NCBI GenBank assembly: GCA_012934845.2
Contig: WNNJ02001104.1
Location: 186,001-250,000, forward strand
Direction: 5' to 3'
DNA length: 64,000 nt
Origin: Pomphorhynchus laevis
Taxonomy: Eukaryota > Acanthocephala > Palaeacanthocephala > Echinorhynchida > Pomphorhynchidae
The notes under the pieces are model-generated. The model was given only the letters and a program-made list of their open reading frames with translations, had not been told where the DNA came from and ran no database searches. Positions 34,260 to 46,947 of this stretch are shown in pieces. The translations under genes and the position numbers were made by a program. Numbering within the stretch: the stretch's first letter is position 1; every line of letters begins with the position of its first letter.

Positions 34260-36710
34260 CACGATATTGTCACCTCCTCAGGTCCAGCGGGATCCGAGCC
34301 CTCCAGCCAATCCAACACGCCGCTCTCCGACTGAACAACTCGAGGTCTTTCACCCCATGAAGAGTCCAATCAAGGCGGACTATGCTCGGTAATCGCGAGA
34401 TGAGGAGCTTGAGAAACCTTAGTCCTTGCTCTAGGGGATGTCCTCTTGAAAAGAAGACTAATCCCGAGATAGACAAAGTACCCTAGAGGTGCACTTGAGT
34501 TTTCCCATTCAAAGACAGATGCTGAGCCCCTTTCAGGGCCCACCTAGCTCTCTTCAGAATACGATTGAGTCTATCCAGGTCAGCTCTCGCTGACCAGTTC
34601 ACCGTAATGGTGAGTGCCAGCTATTTTACTCGATATGTGAAGGTAGAGAGTGATTGATTAGCCAATATGGAAGATAGAGCTGAGAGTGCTAGTCTCTTTT
34701 TTCTTTGTCGCAGGAGCGCTATGAAACACTACCATCTTCGATTTGGTGGAGTTTAAAAACCGATTGGATATGGGTAAATAATCTTTTAATCTTGAAAGAA
34801 ACGGCTGATGCCAGAGATTACATCTTTGCACCTGCATCCAGAGAAGAGGACTGTGGTATCATCAGCGTATACCACTAGATGTTAGTCGCGTTTAAAGTTT
34901 TTGTAAAGTTCAATGGAGGCAGCAAGATACAAGATTGGAGAAAGTGGGGAACATTGAGGCACACCTGTAATCGGGTAGAACTGGCGTGCATCAGGGTTGT
35001 CATCATAGAAGAATCGCTTGGTATATAACAATATTTCCCCCTGTTCACAATTCTCGAAGGTAACCCAAATGACCTGAGAGAAAAGATAACAAAAGGAATG
35101 GAAATACGATCAAATGTAACAGAAAGGTCAAGAAAAACAGCCACAGCAAGCTGATGACTGTTGTCATGACAAAACTGGTGTACTTTACCTATTGCTGTAT
35201 GGATCGAGCGATCTTTTACGTACCTATGAAAACCTGGTGGGATAAAATTCCGCCTACATAGATGTTCGCGGATTTTACGGGCAAGCGCTTTTTCATAAAT
35301 GGCAATGAGGGGTTTTGAATCGAGATGGCCGCTGATCTTTAGAACATGAAATCTATTACTTTATTGGTATATAAACACGACGGCTGATAGTAATGCCAGC
35401 TACATCGGACGGGGAGGCTAGTAACATAGTGATGGCAACCTCCTTTATGTGACTGTCTGTCAAAAGCTGACAGACCCGAGTGGAGAGTGGCGCGTAGAAT
35501 TTGGAGGTGCCTGGAAGTGGCCTTAGAAGATTAAGATATTTGTGACAGATAAGTTCTTGCTTCTGAAGTCCCACCAAGGCGGGATTGGTTGGGGAAATAT
35601 AGTAACTCCACAATTATGTAGGGATAGTGACTCCTCCAAAACTTTGTCAAGGCCCATGTAACCTATCCAACCTAAAGCTCTCTCCTTCCAGCATACAAAC
35701 TTCTTCTTAAATATCTTCCAAAAGGAAGAGTGATAAGGGTTAAGGCAAGAAATGCTCGCCCTATCCCTACTCAGCTGGAACCTATAGCTAGAGCTCCAGT
35801 ATTCATTCGAGAGGACCTGTCTGGCGGAAACAGAGAGATTAGGAAGCAGTAGCATTTTTAGCTAGTACCTTAAGTTTTGTTGGAGTGGGATTGTATATTC
35901 GACTTTATAGGTAGTCGAAAGCAACGCTGTAGCTTGCGATGAGAGGTAGGAATTAAATTCGGTCAAACTCTCATTACCAATTCTGGGGAAAAGTTGGATA
36001 TCTGCCTAAAAGAAAGCCACTCTGATTAGATCAAAGTAAAACCTCTTTCTAAACAACGTATCTTTTTCTATCCGCCAACGAATTAGGTCATGAGATGTGG
36101 TCTGTTTTTGGCGTGACTGTTCAGTGCAGATGGGTTTCAACAACCACATCTTATAAAACAGTAATATGTCTAGTTCCTGGCTCTGCGGAGTGCTGCATTA
36201 ATCCAACGACCAGTTCTGTCGTTGAAGTCACCAAGTAACATGTCATAGCCACTACCTAAAATATGGTCCAGGAGCTAAAGGTTCTTGTGAATTCCCCCTT
36301 GCCTAGTATAGATATCGGCTATACTGATACGTTTCTCGTTCTTACAAAGTGATATAGCTAAATAAGAAGGGCTGTACAGGAATAGTTTAAAAGGAGGGAA
36401 GATCTTAAGGAGCATTTAACTAAGGTTAAAAGATCTTGAGATGAAGAGGAGTAAGGAGGGGTTATGTACGGAGTAAAGTGGATGTAAATGTGCTTAGGGA
36501 TAAATCGAGTAATGTCCTGGGGTGGAGAAGGATATATCGCGTCTCTTGAAGGACTATAACATCTGCATCTCTACCAGATAGAAGGCTAAGGGCGGAAGCA
36601 CCTCCCGAATTCCACCGAAGGATATTCAGTGAAAAAGGCTTTTGACTACTTTCCATTGTATCTTGAATCCTTGATCCTTGAAACGTAAACTCGATAATAA
36701 AATTCAATTA
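34260..36710 (-). mobile_element. Decayed APE-type LINE
   Basis: Read on the minus strand from 36710 to 34260, the pieces follow LINE order. An endonuclease N-terminus comes first (NILRWNSGGASAL, then DADVIVLQETR, 36462-36707). Next are a PPWW-containing linker (35523-35855) and an RT motif-A remnant, FLDLSVTFDR (34875-35144). Last is the post-RT region, LRFLKLLISRL...RRAACWIGW (34270-34476). Many frame changes and stops separate them. The layout resembles the jockey/R1/I assemblage, but the clade is not resolved. It shares sequence with 24390-24850. Confidence 0.7.
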
Positions 36711-36900
36711 TACAATGTATCAAATATAAATATTAGAAATTAAACCTATTAAAATTATTAAGTACTTCCTTAAATTTGTTCGTTTGAAGAATTATCATTA
36801 CGATGCTTTCAATACGACGTCTGCATAAAAGTGACGTTGCTAGTTACGACTTCAATTTTTGTCTCTCTGACCTTTTTATTGCATTTTTTATAAAAAAAAA

Positions 36901-37262
36901 TATGGTGCGAGACAAATGCATCTTGCTACATCACATATTTTCTTGTGCATTACATCGTTTAATTAAAAACAGTACAAAATTGTATTAATGCTTTGCACAC
37001 TAGCTTAATGCAATCAAATGAGATGTCATGTTGCACTTATCTCAATGCATAGTTTGCTTCGAATAACAGGATTTACCACAATAAATTCTCCCGAATATGG
37101 TCATTATACATAATATTATGATAATGTTATGGTTGGATTAAATTTTAAATTTATGAAAAAAATAATAGTTAAATTTATGTAGTCTCAGTTGAGTGAATTA
37201 TTCAATAGAAGCGAATTTTACGATTTGTGTGATTTTATTAGTGATAATAAAATCATTTGTTA
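36901..37262 (+). repeat. Recent duplication, copy 1
   Basis: This about 360-bp block is repeated almost without change at 38607-38968, an offset of 1706 bp. It starts TATGGTGCGAGACAAATGC and ends near GATAATAAAATCATTT. No coding content was recognised. Confidence 0.9.
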
Positions 37263-38606
37263 TATAATGTTATAATCATTTGTTATAATTCTATATAACT
37301 ATATACTACTTCTTATATATACAACAGCGAATATGGGGGTTTGTCTTATTTTCCAGATGACAAACCCTCATATTATATGTGATAAACCCTCATATATTAT
37401 ATGTGATATAATTTATATATCACAGAAAATCACATAAACCTATAAGATTATGATATTCAGCTTATTTACTCTTTTTTATTTGGAAAGATCAATTAATAAT
37501 TAATAATTTAATATTTAATCATTAACATTTAAATATTAAATTTATTGTTTTGAATGTGATAATCTTTAAAATATTTAATATATATTTTAATATTATAATA
37601 CAATATTTAAATTTATTTATAATTATTTTTTGTAAAATACATTTTTCCCTCGAGTATTTTAAGAAGATGTTATACCCATATCTGTCTGTTCTCCTTCAAA
37701 CATTTAAATTTTGCTTGGCAAATATACTGCAAGGTGTTGAGAAGCCGTTTGTTTTCAACGACTTTTAACTGTAGTAACAATTGTTTTCTATACGAACAAA
37801 TTATATTTAGAAAACCAAATAAGTCCAATATTACATAGAATATAAAGGTTAATGACAAACCATTATATAGAAGCATATGATAAACAAATATATAGTAAAC
37901 ATGGCAAAATCATATGGTACCTATTTACTCATGATATCTCATGAGTAAAATAGAACCATTTTACCTAGAATCATTTTAGTTGAATTATTTTAGATATTCA
38001 AATAAATATTACACTTTAAGGCCAAAATGATTTCTTGTAATATCGCAAATCAACTACTAAACGTAAGATACCGAAATTATATCGGTGAAACCCAGATCAG
38101 TAAACTGGGTTTCCGCAAATCAGTGAACTGGTCCGCCGTATTATACTCGAATAAATTCATAGGTGGTCTGACGAGTGCAAGGTGGGAAAAGAGCCTAGCG
38201 TTTGTTATTAAAAAGAATATTTAGGTGCATATATGGAAGCTATTAAATTACTTTAATGTTCAAATTTTTGTTTTCTTCTTTCTTCATTGCATGTTACTGT
38301 TAAGAAAATCATTAGTATAACAACATTTTATGGACAAATTGTACTTTGTATTTCTGATGATGCTAAAAGCAGGCAGTGAAATAAAAATGAATTTGTATTT
38401 GCTAAACTACTCCAAAATTCTAAATTTAAGGATCAGATTCCGTTATTTTTAAATTAGTAATTAATCAACAAAAATATTAGAATTGCTCATTTACATACAT
38501 TTAATACATTGCTCCACATACATATACATATCAATATAGAAAAATTTAAATATCAATGCAGTTTTATCTATTGTCTATCACCGTAATAACTAAGGTGCGT
38601 AATAAC
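37263..38606. other. Spacer between duplicate blocks
   Basis: AT-rich DNA. A GC-richer patch at 38085-38210 contains a CCCAG...CTGGG hairpin and a 65-codon plus frame (38027-38224) that I do not recognise. No supported gene. Confidence 0.3.
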
Positions 38607-38968
38607 TATGGTGCGAGACAAATGCATCTTGCTACATCACATATTTTCTTGTGCATTACATCGTTTAATTAAAAACAGTACAAAATTGTATTAATGCTTT
38701 GCACACTAGCTTAATGCAATCAAATGAGATGTCATGTTGCACTTATCTCAATGCATAGTTTGCTTCGAATAACAGGATTTACCACAATAAATTCTCCCGA
38801 ATATGGTCATTATACATAATATTATGATAATGTTATGGTTGGATTAAATTTTAAATTTATGAAAAAAATAATAGTTTAATTTATGTAGTCTCAGTTGAGT
38901 GAATTATTCAATAGAAGCGAATTTTACGATTTGTTTGATTTTATTATTGATAATAAAATCATTTATTA
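38607..38968 (+). repeat. Recent duplication, copy 2
   Basis: This is a near-identical copy of 36901-37262 in the same orientation. The few differences seen, such as TAGTTAAATTTATG versus TAGTTTAATTTATG, suggest a recent event. Confidence 0.9.
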
Positions 38969-39399
38969 TCATTTGTCTATCACCGTAATAACTAAGCAAA
39001 TCGTTTCGGATTGTACTAAGCATTACAAGCATGCAGGGCAATATTTTTAGTTCTAATTTGCAACTTGAATTCACCGTTGATACAATATTCCTGTAATAAA
39101 GCAAAATTCATCAATGCTATCTGCAATAAATTTCGACAAAGTATGTTATTTTTAATATATGTATATAAATTTATATTATATATTTTTATATAAATATATT
39201 TATATTTAAACTTATTAATTTAATTAATATAAATTTTTTATCAAACAAAAATTTTAAGTAAAATAACCCAATACAAGAAAAAATATTTTAATTCTTCAGA
39301 AGAGATTCCGTCTGGACCTACGGCTTTATTCATTTTATTTAGTGCACGTTATATTTATTCTACTGTAGAATCGTTATTATTAATTAATTTAAAAAAGAT

Positions 39400-42300
39400 T
39401 TATTTTAACGTGGCAAATGCGTGCCAGCGTAAGCTTACATGACCACAACAAAACATAAATGTAAATCATGTGTCGAGAAGGTATGAACGGAGGATGTGTT
39501 TGAATGTGATAAAGGCAGGATCGCGGCGGACGTCGAGAGGGAGTTGATTCCATGTGAGTGGGGCGGCGACGAGGAAGGATCGGAGACCGTAGTTGTTGGA
39601 GTAATTGGGAACGTGGAGTAAGAGGGTATGACGGGAACGCAGCGATAGCGAGGTGGGGCGAGTGTCGTCTAAGAAATGAAGGTTGATGAACGATGGGGAG
39701 CCGACAGCGATGAGACGAAAAGTTACGAAAAGAAGGAGGAGTTTGATGCGGATGTGGATTGTGGGACAGGAGAGTTGGGCAAGATATATGGATATGTGGT
39801 CGAAGCGACGGAGACGAAAGAGCACTCGAACTGCGTAGTTTATTATGCGTTGTAGGGGTAGGATGATGGATTTTGGAGAATTGGCGAAAAGGCAAAGACA
39901 GTAATCAATTTTAGGGAAAAGAAGCGATGAAAGAAGTGACATACAAGAACGGAAGTCAATAAGGGAGCAGATACGGTGGATGTCATGGAGAATTAAGTTA
40001 GACGAGCGGACCTTGTCACGGACGAAGGGTTTAAGGGAAAGGTGTTCATCGAAATGGAAGCCTAAGAAAGTGAGATTGTGTACTATGGGGATGATCGATG
40101 AGGTAAAAAATACAGTGGGAGGAGATATGTATGATTTACAGGGGAGGATCCAATTATTTTAGACTTGTCGGGATTTAGAACGAGATGGAGATTGGAGAGA
40201 CGTTCGTAGATAGAAGAAAGACAGTTGAAGGCAGAAATTCCGATATCGTGTATGCGATGTGCGGATGCATGAGCATAGATGAGGATTTCATCGGCGTATT
40301 GCATGACGTTATAAGAGAAAGGTTTGATAAACGGAGAGAGATCGCAAAGAAGAAGAGAGAAAAGCATGGGACCTAGGACTGAACCTTGTAGGACCTCGCA
40401 AAAGATAGGGATGGAATGGGAGGATGATGAATTAGAACAGACGCGAAAGGAACGGTCGGATAGATATGAAGCAAACCATGCTACGGAGGAAGAAGAAAAG
40501 CCGTAATCATAATGAAGGCGAGAAAGGAGGACGGAGTGGCCGACAATATCGAAGGCGGAGGAGAGGTCGAGGTGATGAGAACACTATATAGAGCCTTGTC
40601 TCGAAAAATAAGTAAGTCGTTGTAAACTTTCATGCAGGCGATTTCTGTGGAGTGATTAGAGCGGAAAGCGGATTGGAAAGGAGGGTACAGATTGGATGAG
40701 GAGAGACAAGCGTTGATCTGTATTGAGATGAGGCGTTCTAAGAGCTTAGAAAGAGTAAGGAGTAGTGAAATAGGACGATAGCTAGAAGGAAGCTATCATG
40801 GATTTAAGTATGTGTGTAGGCAGGGGTTCGGCAGGTGAGGTTTTGCTGGGCAAGGACATTAGAATAGATGAGAATTCGGAAGGTGAGACAGGTAAAAAAT
40901 GAAAGAGTTCCGGGAGTATGAGGCTAGGCGGGGCAGAGTGGTATAGGATGGAGACCGGGGTGTGAGAGAGAGCAACGTGGATACTTTGGTCTGTAGAAAT
41001 GACGAATAATCATGGGGATTGATGTTGCACGGCGGAAAGGAGCGAGCAAGGATTGAGTTAAAAGTATGCCATAGAGTCTTAGAGTTGAATGAAGTGATGA
41101 TTTTATGATGCCAGAAGGAGTTGCATTTGGTACGTAGTATGTGGAGATGAGACCGCCGATGAGCAAGATAGATATCACGGAAATACGGAGTGATCGATCG
41201 GAAATCACGTCTGAGAGAGCAGTGATAGACTCGAAAAGCATGACGGAGTCGACGCTTTGAGAGTAGGCATTGGATGTCAAACCATTGGGCACGGTGCAAG
41301 CGACGGTGTGGGTGAGGCTTGAAGGGCAAGAGAAGATCGATAATGGATGTAAGTTCAGAGTTGAAAAGAAAGGCGAGACCGTGAGGAGAGGAATATGTTA
41401 TGGTTGGATCGGATAGAGACGATTTGAGTAAGGCAGAGTGAAGAAGTGAGCGGTCAAATAGATTGAATAGATTCGATCTTATTGAATAATTATTATTCAA
41501 TTATTAATTGTTACTAAAATGACAGTCACATTCACTCATTAAGATCGGGCAAATGTGAGCATTTGTGTTCACAGTGTATCAAGATTTCTCCAAGAGCGAC
41601 GTAGGATTGTAGGTGTGTGAGGAGGGGTGTGGTTGTGAGTGAGATCAATTGTGACGAGAAAGTGATCGGATAGACCATGATCGAAAATGGACAGTGAGGT
41701 GTGGCAGCAAAATGATCGGGGAAGAGATGATGTCGAGTGCCCCACCAAGGATATGTGTGGGGAAGTGGAGCTTGGTTTGTAGTTATAGTTGGATAGAATG
41801 TTGATGAACTGGATGGACTCGGTGGAAGCGGGCCGGTTGAGGCAGATGTTGAAGTCGCCAAGAACGATTGAAGAGATTGATGACAAAGAACAGTGAGACA
41901 GAAGGTCAGCGAGTTAGGTAAAAATAAGGATGTAGGAGCTGATGAACCAGGTTGGTATACAATGGCGAGATCTAGAGTGATCGGGTTAGAAGAACGACAA
42001 GTGAGCAGTTCAAAAGAGCAACGACTTAAAGGGGAAGTGATTTTGCGAATACACGCGGGGTGACGGGCAAATGCGACAATGCCGCCATGATTAGAAAATT
42101 TAGAAAGAGATTTGCTGAGGGGCGAGCGGATTCGACTAGTAAGCAACCGGTAGAGAGCAAACGGCGGATGGAGAGGTCGTCAGAATCGGAGTGCCAGGAT
42201 TCGGTGAGGCAGAAGAGATCGATGGATTGCTTGGTGAATAGGTTGAGGATGATATCGGATTTATTGAGAATAGATTCGATCTTATTAAATAATTATTATT
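39400..42300 (-). mobile_element. CR1/L2-like LINE, nearly full length but broken
   Basis: Read on the minus strand from 42300, the first part is an apurinic-type endonuclease start (NLFTKQSIDLFCLTESWHSD), then GGIVAFARHPACI. GDFNICLNRP and SDHFLVTIDL (41569-41886) carry the catalytic Asp/Asn and Asp-His. A linker with WFDIQCLLSKRRLRHAF (40859-41500) follows. RT blocks come next: FQSAFRSNHSTEIA, GFSSSSVAWFASYLSDR, QGSVLGPMLFSLLL and YADEILIYAHA, where YADD has become YADE. A C-terminal FLVAAPLTWNQLPLDVR (39466-39942) ends the coding part. Several frame changes and the catalytic change mark it as dead. A 115-bp sequence interrupts it at 41463-41577. A matching 3' fragment lies at 54955-55060. 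Confidence 0.85.
41463..41577. repeat. 115-bp repeat inserted in the LINE, copy 1
   Basis: This sequence sits between the endonuclease (SWRNLDT) and the linker (FDRSLLHSALL) of the LINE and is repeated at 42264-42378. It contains short inverted repeats (CGATCTTA with TAAGATCG; ATTGAATAAT with ATTATTCAAT), as in a small MITE. Confidence 0.75.
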
Positions 42301-42378
42301 CAATTATTAATTGTTACTAAAATGACAGTCACATTCACTCATTAAGATCGGGCAAATGTGAGCATTTGTGTTCACAAT
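42264..42378. repeat. 115-bp repeat at the LINE 5' boundary, copy 2
   Basis: This is a near-identical, same-orientation copy of 41463-41577 located where the recognisable LINE coding sequence begins. Confidence 0.75.
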
Positions 42379-42385
42379 GTATCTA

Positions 42386-42504
42386 GATGCCTTAGATACA
42401 GTATGATAATATGAATATGAGTTTATTCAATATCACAATTGTTTGATCTTTGAGACACATTTTAATTGATTTTGTGTTTTTCTCAATTGAATATTTTCTT
42501 ACTA
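42386..42504 (+). repeat. Direct repeat, copy 1
   Basis: This block (GATGCCTTAGATACAGTATG to AATTGAATATTTTCTTA) is repeated at 42944-43063, offset 558 bp, with few changes. Weaker similarity continues for about 40 bp after each copy. Confidence 0.8.
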
Positions 42505-42943
42505 TAAGCAAAAGCTCTTACTATAATGATGCTTGAGTATATTATGATGCTTACGTATCGAATTGCTTTAAATCTACCTAAGATTATAATCTAAGATCTC
42601 GTATACCTTAGTTCGGCTGTTTACATGAGAGCAATACATTTCAGAAAATTTGCTTAGTAGAAACATATGAAACAAACAATATATTTTGAACAAAACATAA
42701 AATATGAGGATAAAAGATATTTCAGTTGATGAAGAGTTTCTAGCATCGCCAGATAAGCAACAACAACTATGAAAAGAATCTAATAGCAAAAACGGCATTT
42801 AACAGTCCGAGTATCGATACACGGATACTAAGATAAACAACAGAGAACTAAACTGTATTTGCAAATTATTCAAGAAATATATCTTTAGTTTGTTACATGC
42901 ACTAAAATGTGAACATATTTGGGAAAAAGGAATGACGTATCTT

Positions 42944-43063
42944 GATGCCTTAGATACAGTATGATAATATGAATATGAGTTTATTCAATATCACAATTGT
43001 TTGATCTTTGAAACACATTTTAATTGAATTGGTGTTTTACAGAAATTGAATATTTTCTTAAAG
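42944..43063 (+). repeat. Direct repeat, copy 2
   Basis: This is the second copy of 42386-42504. The sequence between the copies (42505-42943) is AT-rich with no recognised gene. Confidence 0.8.
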
Positions 43064-43611
43064 TATTTATGTATATGAGCTCTTATTACTATTATGAGGC
43101 TTCGGTATATTATTTCCAATATCGTTAGTCCACTTATTGTTGAGATTTCTTTTATGTTTTGATATGGTGCGTGTAAATGTTTATCAATTTGTCTGCGAGT
43201 ATCGAAAGATGACAGCGCAGTCATGCTATGTAATTTTATATACAATTAATTATTAATTATAGTTAAAATCAAGAAATTACAATAAAAAAATAAAAGTTTT
43301 AAATACAAATCTGGTATTACTTATAATCCAGCGGATAATCTATTAATTTTGCATGAAATCTAAATATTTTGTAATCAAAAGAAAAACACCGAAGTTGATG
43401 GCAACACAACATACAGAATAAAACTCTTGATCAACTTTCTTGATTAACACAGACTTCGGTATTAAGCTACTAAACAGTTGTTCTCTACCTCGAGTAATTA
43501 AATTTTATTTAAATTTATAGGAACCAAAAGAAAATCAAACAATAGAAAGGTTATTTAATATTTCATTGACAACCGTCATCATCACGAGGAATTATTGTTA
43601 CGATTTTAGTA
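43064..43611. other. Non-coding stretch, nothing recognised
   Basis: AT-rich DNA; no gene or repeat family was identified. Confidence 0.3.
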
Positions 43612-44165
43612 ATCATATAAGCCCGACGCGAAAGAATAACGAATGCCGTTTAGTCATCACAATGACTTATCAATGCAAGTTCCCTCCCACTGCTGGATGC
43701 ATAGGAGGACTAGTAGTCGGCAATCAACGAATGAATCAAGTGCATGATGTACTAGAAAATATCTAGTAACATCATCTAGAGTGATGAATTAGCACTACAA
43801 TAGCTTCACCAAATTGGATCATTAGCACAAGCACTGGCAAATGCCAGCGCAAGGTATCTTAATATCGGCTTACTTCTAATCTCAAATGATGATACTATTC
43901 CGCGTGAATTTTCTAGTAGACATATAAGCCCGACGCGAAAGAATAACGAATGCCGTTTCGTCATCAATATGACTCATCAGTGCCAGTTCCCTTCCACTGC
44001 TGGATGCAGAGGAGGACTAGCAGACGGCAATCAACGAATGAATCAAGTGCATGATGCAGTAGAAAATCTAGTAACATCATCTATAGTGCTGAACAGCACT
44101 ATAGCTTCACCAAATTTGATCATTAGCAAAAGCACTGGCAGTGCTTTTGTCTCACTACAAATTGA
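43612..44165 (+). repeat. Tandem pair of a ~308-bp repeat unit
   Basis: Unit 1 begins CATATAAGCCCGACGCGAAAG at 43612 and unit 2 begins identically at 43920. Both keep a frame with STAGCxGGLxxGNQRMNQVHD, but it has no start, splice sites or family match. Unit 2 ends in a short hairpin (CAAAAGCACTG / CAGTGCTTTTG, about 44128-44151). A third, inverted copy is at 45225-45482. Confidence 0.8.
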
Positions 44166-45224
44166 ATAAAAGTAATAAATAATACATATCAAAAGAAAAT
44201 TCTAAAACAGTAAAAATATCACAATAAAGCAAAACATCAACATTATTAGCCGAAGAACTAAAAATATCAAAATAAAACAGTAAAACACAAATTTATAACA
44301 ATTAGATGATAAAATTGACCATAAAAATTGTTATGTTATTTAATTTTATTAAATAATAAAATTGTTTAACACAAAATCTAGAATGCAAACGGACTAAAAC
44401 GAAAAAATTAAAAAAGATCTAGGATATCAATTTTATCTTGGATACCAGCTTATTATTAGCCATTAGGTTAGACTAACGCGTTGTGGAAAAGGCTTTTTCA
44501 ACTATATGTGAGTCTAATAGAAGCCTGACGTATAATAAAACCCATGAAAAAGGCATTTTCGATCATACGTGAATCCAATAAAAGAATCATCACGTAATTT
44601 GATTTTAAAACAAATAAATCTATTTTATTATAAATTTAAATAACCATTAATACAAACTGAGCAGAAATATGCTTGTTGGAACATTAATTCAATACAAAAT
44701 TAATCGATTTACCAGACAGTATAGCAACCCGCTAAAAATAAAATAATGAAATATTATAATATTTGACTACATTGAAGTATGATGTTTCTTACAGTTTCTT
44801 TAAGTAACTCAGATTATGATAAAAAATACAAAAACAATTATCTGTATCAATGTTACACATTTGAAATTAAATATATGAACAAACAGACTAGCGTTGTAGA
44901 AAGTCATAATGTTCAGTTATTTTACGAATCCTTAAATGCATATATAATGGATAGTATTTTTAATTTGGTAAAAAATTTTCTCTAAGCGTCATTGTTCCCC
45001 ACAAACCATTTTCTCAAATTACGGAAATGCCAGTTATAACGTACCAATTCCTTTGAGATTTATAGAATCTCAAATAAATAATCAGTAATTAATAAATTAC
45101 TGATCAATCAGATTAATTAATAAATTTTTGTAATTAATACGCATGAAAAACATGATTTGTCGTTGTCAGAAGGTTAACTTTTACGTTTTTGGCAAAGCTT
45201 ATAACAAAAATTTGTTCACTCAAA
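44166..45224. other. Spacer between inverted repeat copies
   Basis: AT-rich DNA. It includes a degenerate pair of about 45 bp (GTGGAAAAGGCTTTTTCAAC type) at 44483-44575. No gene was seen. Confidence 0.3.
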
Positions 45225-45482
45225 TCAGATCTTCTAACAAAATTCACGCTGAATAATCATTTGAAAATTCACATAATAAGTTAGCCGATACTATAGATAC
45301 CTTGCGCTGGCATTTGCCAGTGCTTTTGCGTTAATGATCCTATTTGGTGAAGCAGTAGTGCTGGTTCATCACTCAATGATGATGTTCCTGAGGTTTTCTA
45401 GTACATCATTCACATGATTCGTTGATAGAGCCGTCTGCTAATCCTCCTCTGCATCAAGCAGTGGAAGGGTACTGGTTGATAT
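45225..45482 (-). repeat. Inverted third copy of the 43.6-kb repeat
   Basis: On the minus strand it matches unit 1 from the CCACTGCTGGATGCAGAGGAGG block through CAAATGCCAGCGCAAGGTATC. It is joined at 45483 to the truncated PLE endonuclease fragment. Confidence 0.75.
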
Positions 45483-45483
45483 T

Positions 45484-46110
45484 TCTAATTATTCATTTAT
45501 ATACATATCTTTTTTAATATTTTTAACTCTATTTTTCCTATTCCTTTTATCACCATGACTTCTTGGTTTGCGTTTATCCTGATTATTATAATATAGTTGT
45601 TTATTATGTATTATACTACTTCTGCCAATTCCTTGTACCACTTCATTCAATCCTAATGGGTACATGGAATTAAGCGTTTTAATCCAAAAATCTTCTTTTT
45701 CTAATAGTTTTTGATTTAATATTGATATGTTTTCTTCGATAATATGTTCTAAAATAAATAATTTACAGTTTTTAATATCATGTCCTATTAATCTCATATG
45801 TTTATGAAATATAGTTTGACTATTATGCTGTATATTATATATGTGTTGCCTAAACCTGGTTTTTAACATTTGATATTTTTCCTATATATTGTAATCCACA
45901 TGTACATTGTATAAGATACACTACACCTGCGGTATTGCAGTTACAATTATTATTAATATTTAATGAAAAACATTTGTTTGTCGTATTACTTACGATACAA
46001 TTATTATTTATAACATCACAAACTATACAATTTTTTCTGTTACATTTAAAAGATTTAAAATTAAAATAATTAGTACTTACGTATTTTTCTAATCTGGTTG
46101 AGTACATGTA
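45484..46110 (-). mobile_element. Penelope-like element: N-terminal GIY-YIG endonuclease
   Basis: On the minus strand a first frame (46107-45850) has a cysteine cluster, CNRKNCIVC, then VVYLIQCTCGLQYIGK, the GIY-YIG core. A second frame (45869-45489) continues with LKTRFRQHI (the conserved Arg and His), then EKEDFWIKTLNSMYP (the conserved Glu) and GLNEV (the Asn), and ends in a basic linker, PRSHGDKRNRKNRVKNIKKD. The same linker occurs at 58500-58390, where it runs on toward the reverse transcriptase. The endonuclease therefore lies upstream of the RT in this family. The fragment has about one break and lacks the RT. Confidence 0.85.
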
Positions 46111-46134
46111 ACTTTTAAGTCATAATTTTTAACG

Positions 46135-46370
46135 TTGCTTTTTCGGTGTCGCCACCTAGTTTAGTTGACTCAGACTACACTTACAAAGGGCTATCCAGCA
46201 GCATCTGACAGTGGGCTGCCCTGCTTAAGGCGATTGCAGGCTGGAACAAGATCTATATAGATCTACCACCTTCACTCCACGCGCTACGCTACCCGACTAT
46301 TAGCTTAACCTGGCTATTTAAACGTAATCACGTGAAGCAGTTTACTGCTTCATGAAAACTTTTTAGTTTG
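46135..46370. other. GC-richer patch upstream of the PLE endonuclease
   Basis: On the minus strand this lies 5' of the endonuclease frame. It contains GATCTATATAGATC (46249-46262) and a hairpin, TGAAGCAGTTTACTGCTTCA. It may be the PLE 5' region or an older flank; no second copy of it was seen to decide. Confidence 0.3.
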
Positions 46371-46514
46371 CATTTTGATTTTCTTGTTATAAATTTAGGA
46401 CTGGGTATAACTCTGAATTCGTGTTAGAAATATATTCATACTACAATTGAACTGATATAAATTTTAAGCAATTTTAAAATCTTTAATCATTTAACTAATC
46501 TTAAATATTTGATA

Positions 46515-46615
46515 ATTACTCTGTTTATGGAATATATATGTGTTGCATAAACCTAGTATGATATGCTTTTCCTATATATTGCAATCCACATGTACATTGT
46601 ACATGCGGTGAGTCT
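46515..46615 (-). mobile_element. Second short PLE endonuclease fragment
   Basis: It matches 45835-45915 (TATATATTG(C/T)AATCCACATGTACATTGTA), the GIY-YIG core coding stretch, in diverged form. Confidence 0.5.
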
Positions 46616-46901
46616 GTCTATTTTATATTATTATAAATTGTATATTATATTATTATATTAACTGAGTCTGTCTATTTTATATTATTTATAAATGAAAAAA
46701 TAATTCTAAATACAATTCAAATAATTAAATAATGAATAATTGTCATATAAGATTTTATCTAATTTATATCTTAATATTTAAGATTTTGGCAATTTTTATA
46801 AATCGATTGATTGATTTTAAGCGACCGATTTTAATAGTATTTAGATCTAATTTTATTGTTTCTTAAAGTAATTTGAATTAATTAAAACTTAATTATAATG
46901 A

Positions 46902-46947
<46 letters not shown>

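Noticed and set aside
40000-40510. Plus-strand frames rich in Arg, Glu and Lys.
   Set aside because: They are the complement of the CR1/L2-like LINE reverse transcriptase on the minus strand.
46905-46945. A (TA)n run considered as a regulatory or origin-like site.
   Set aside because: A plain microsatellite explains it.
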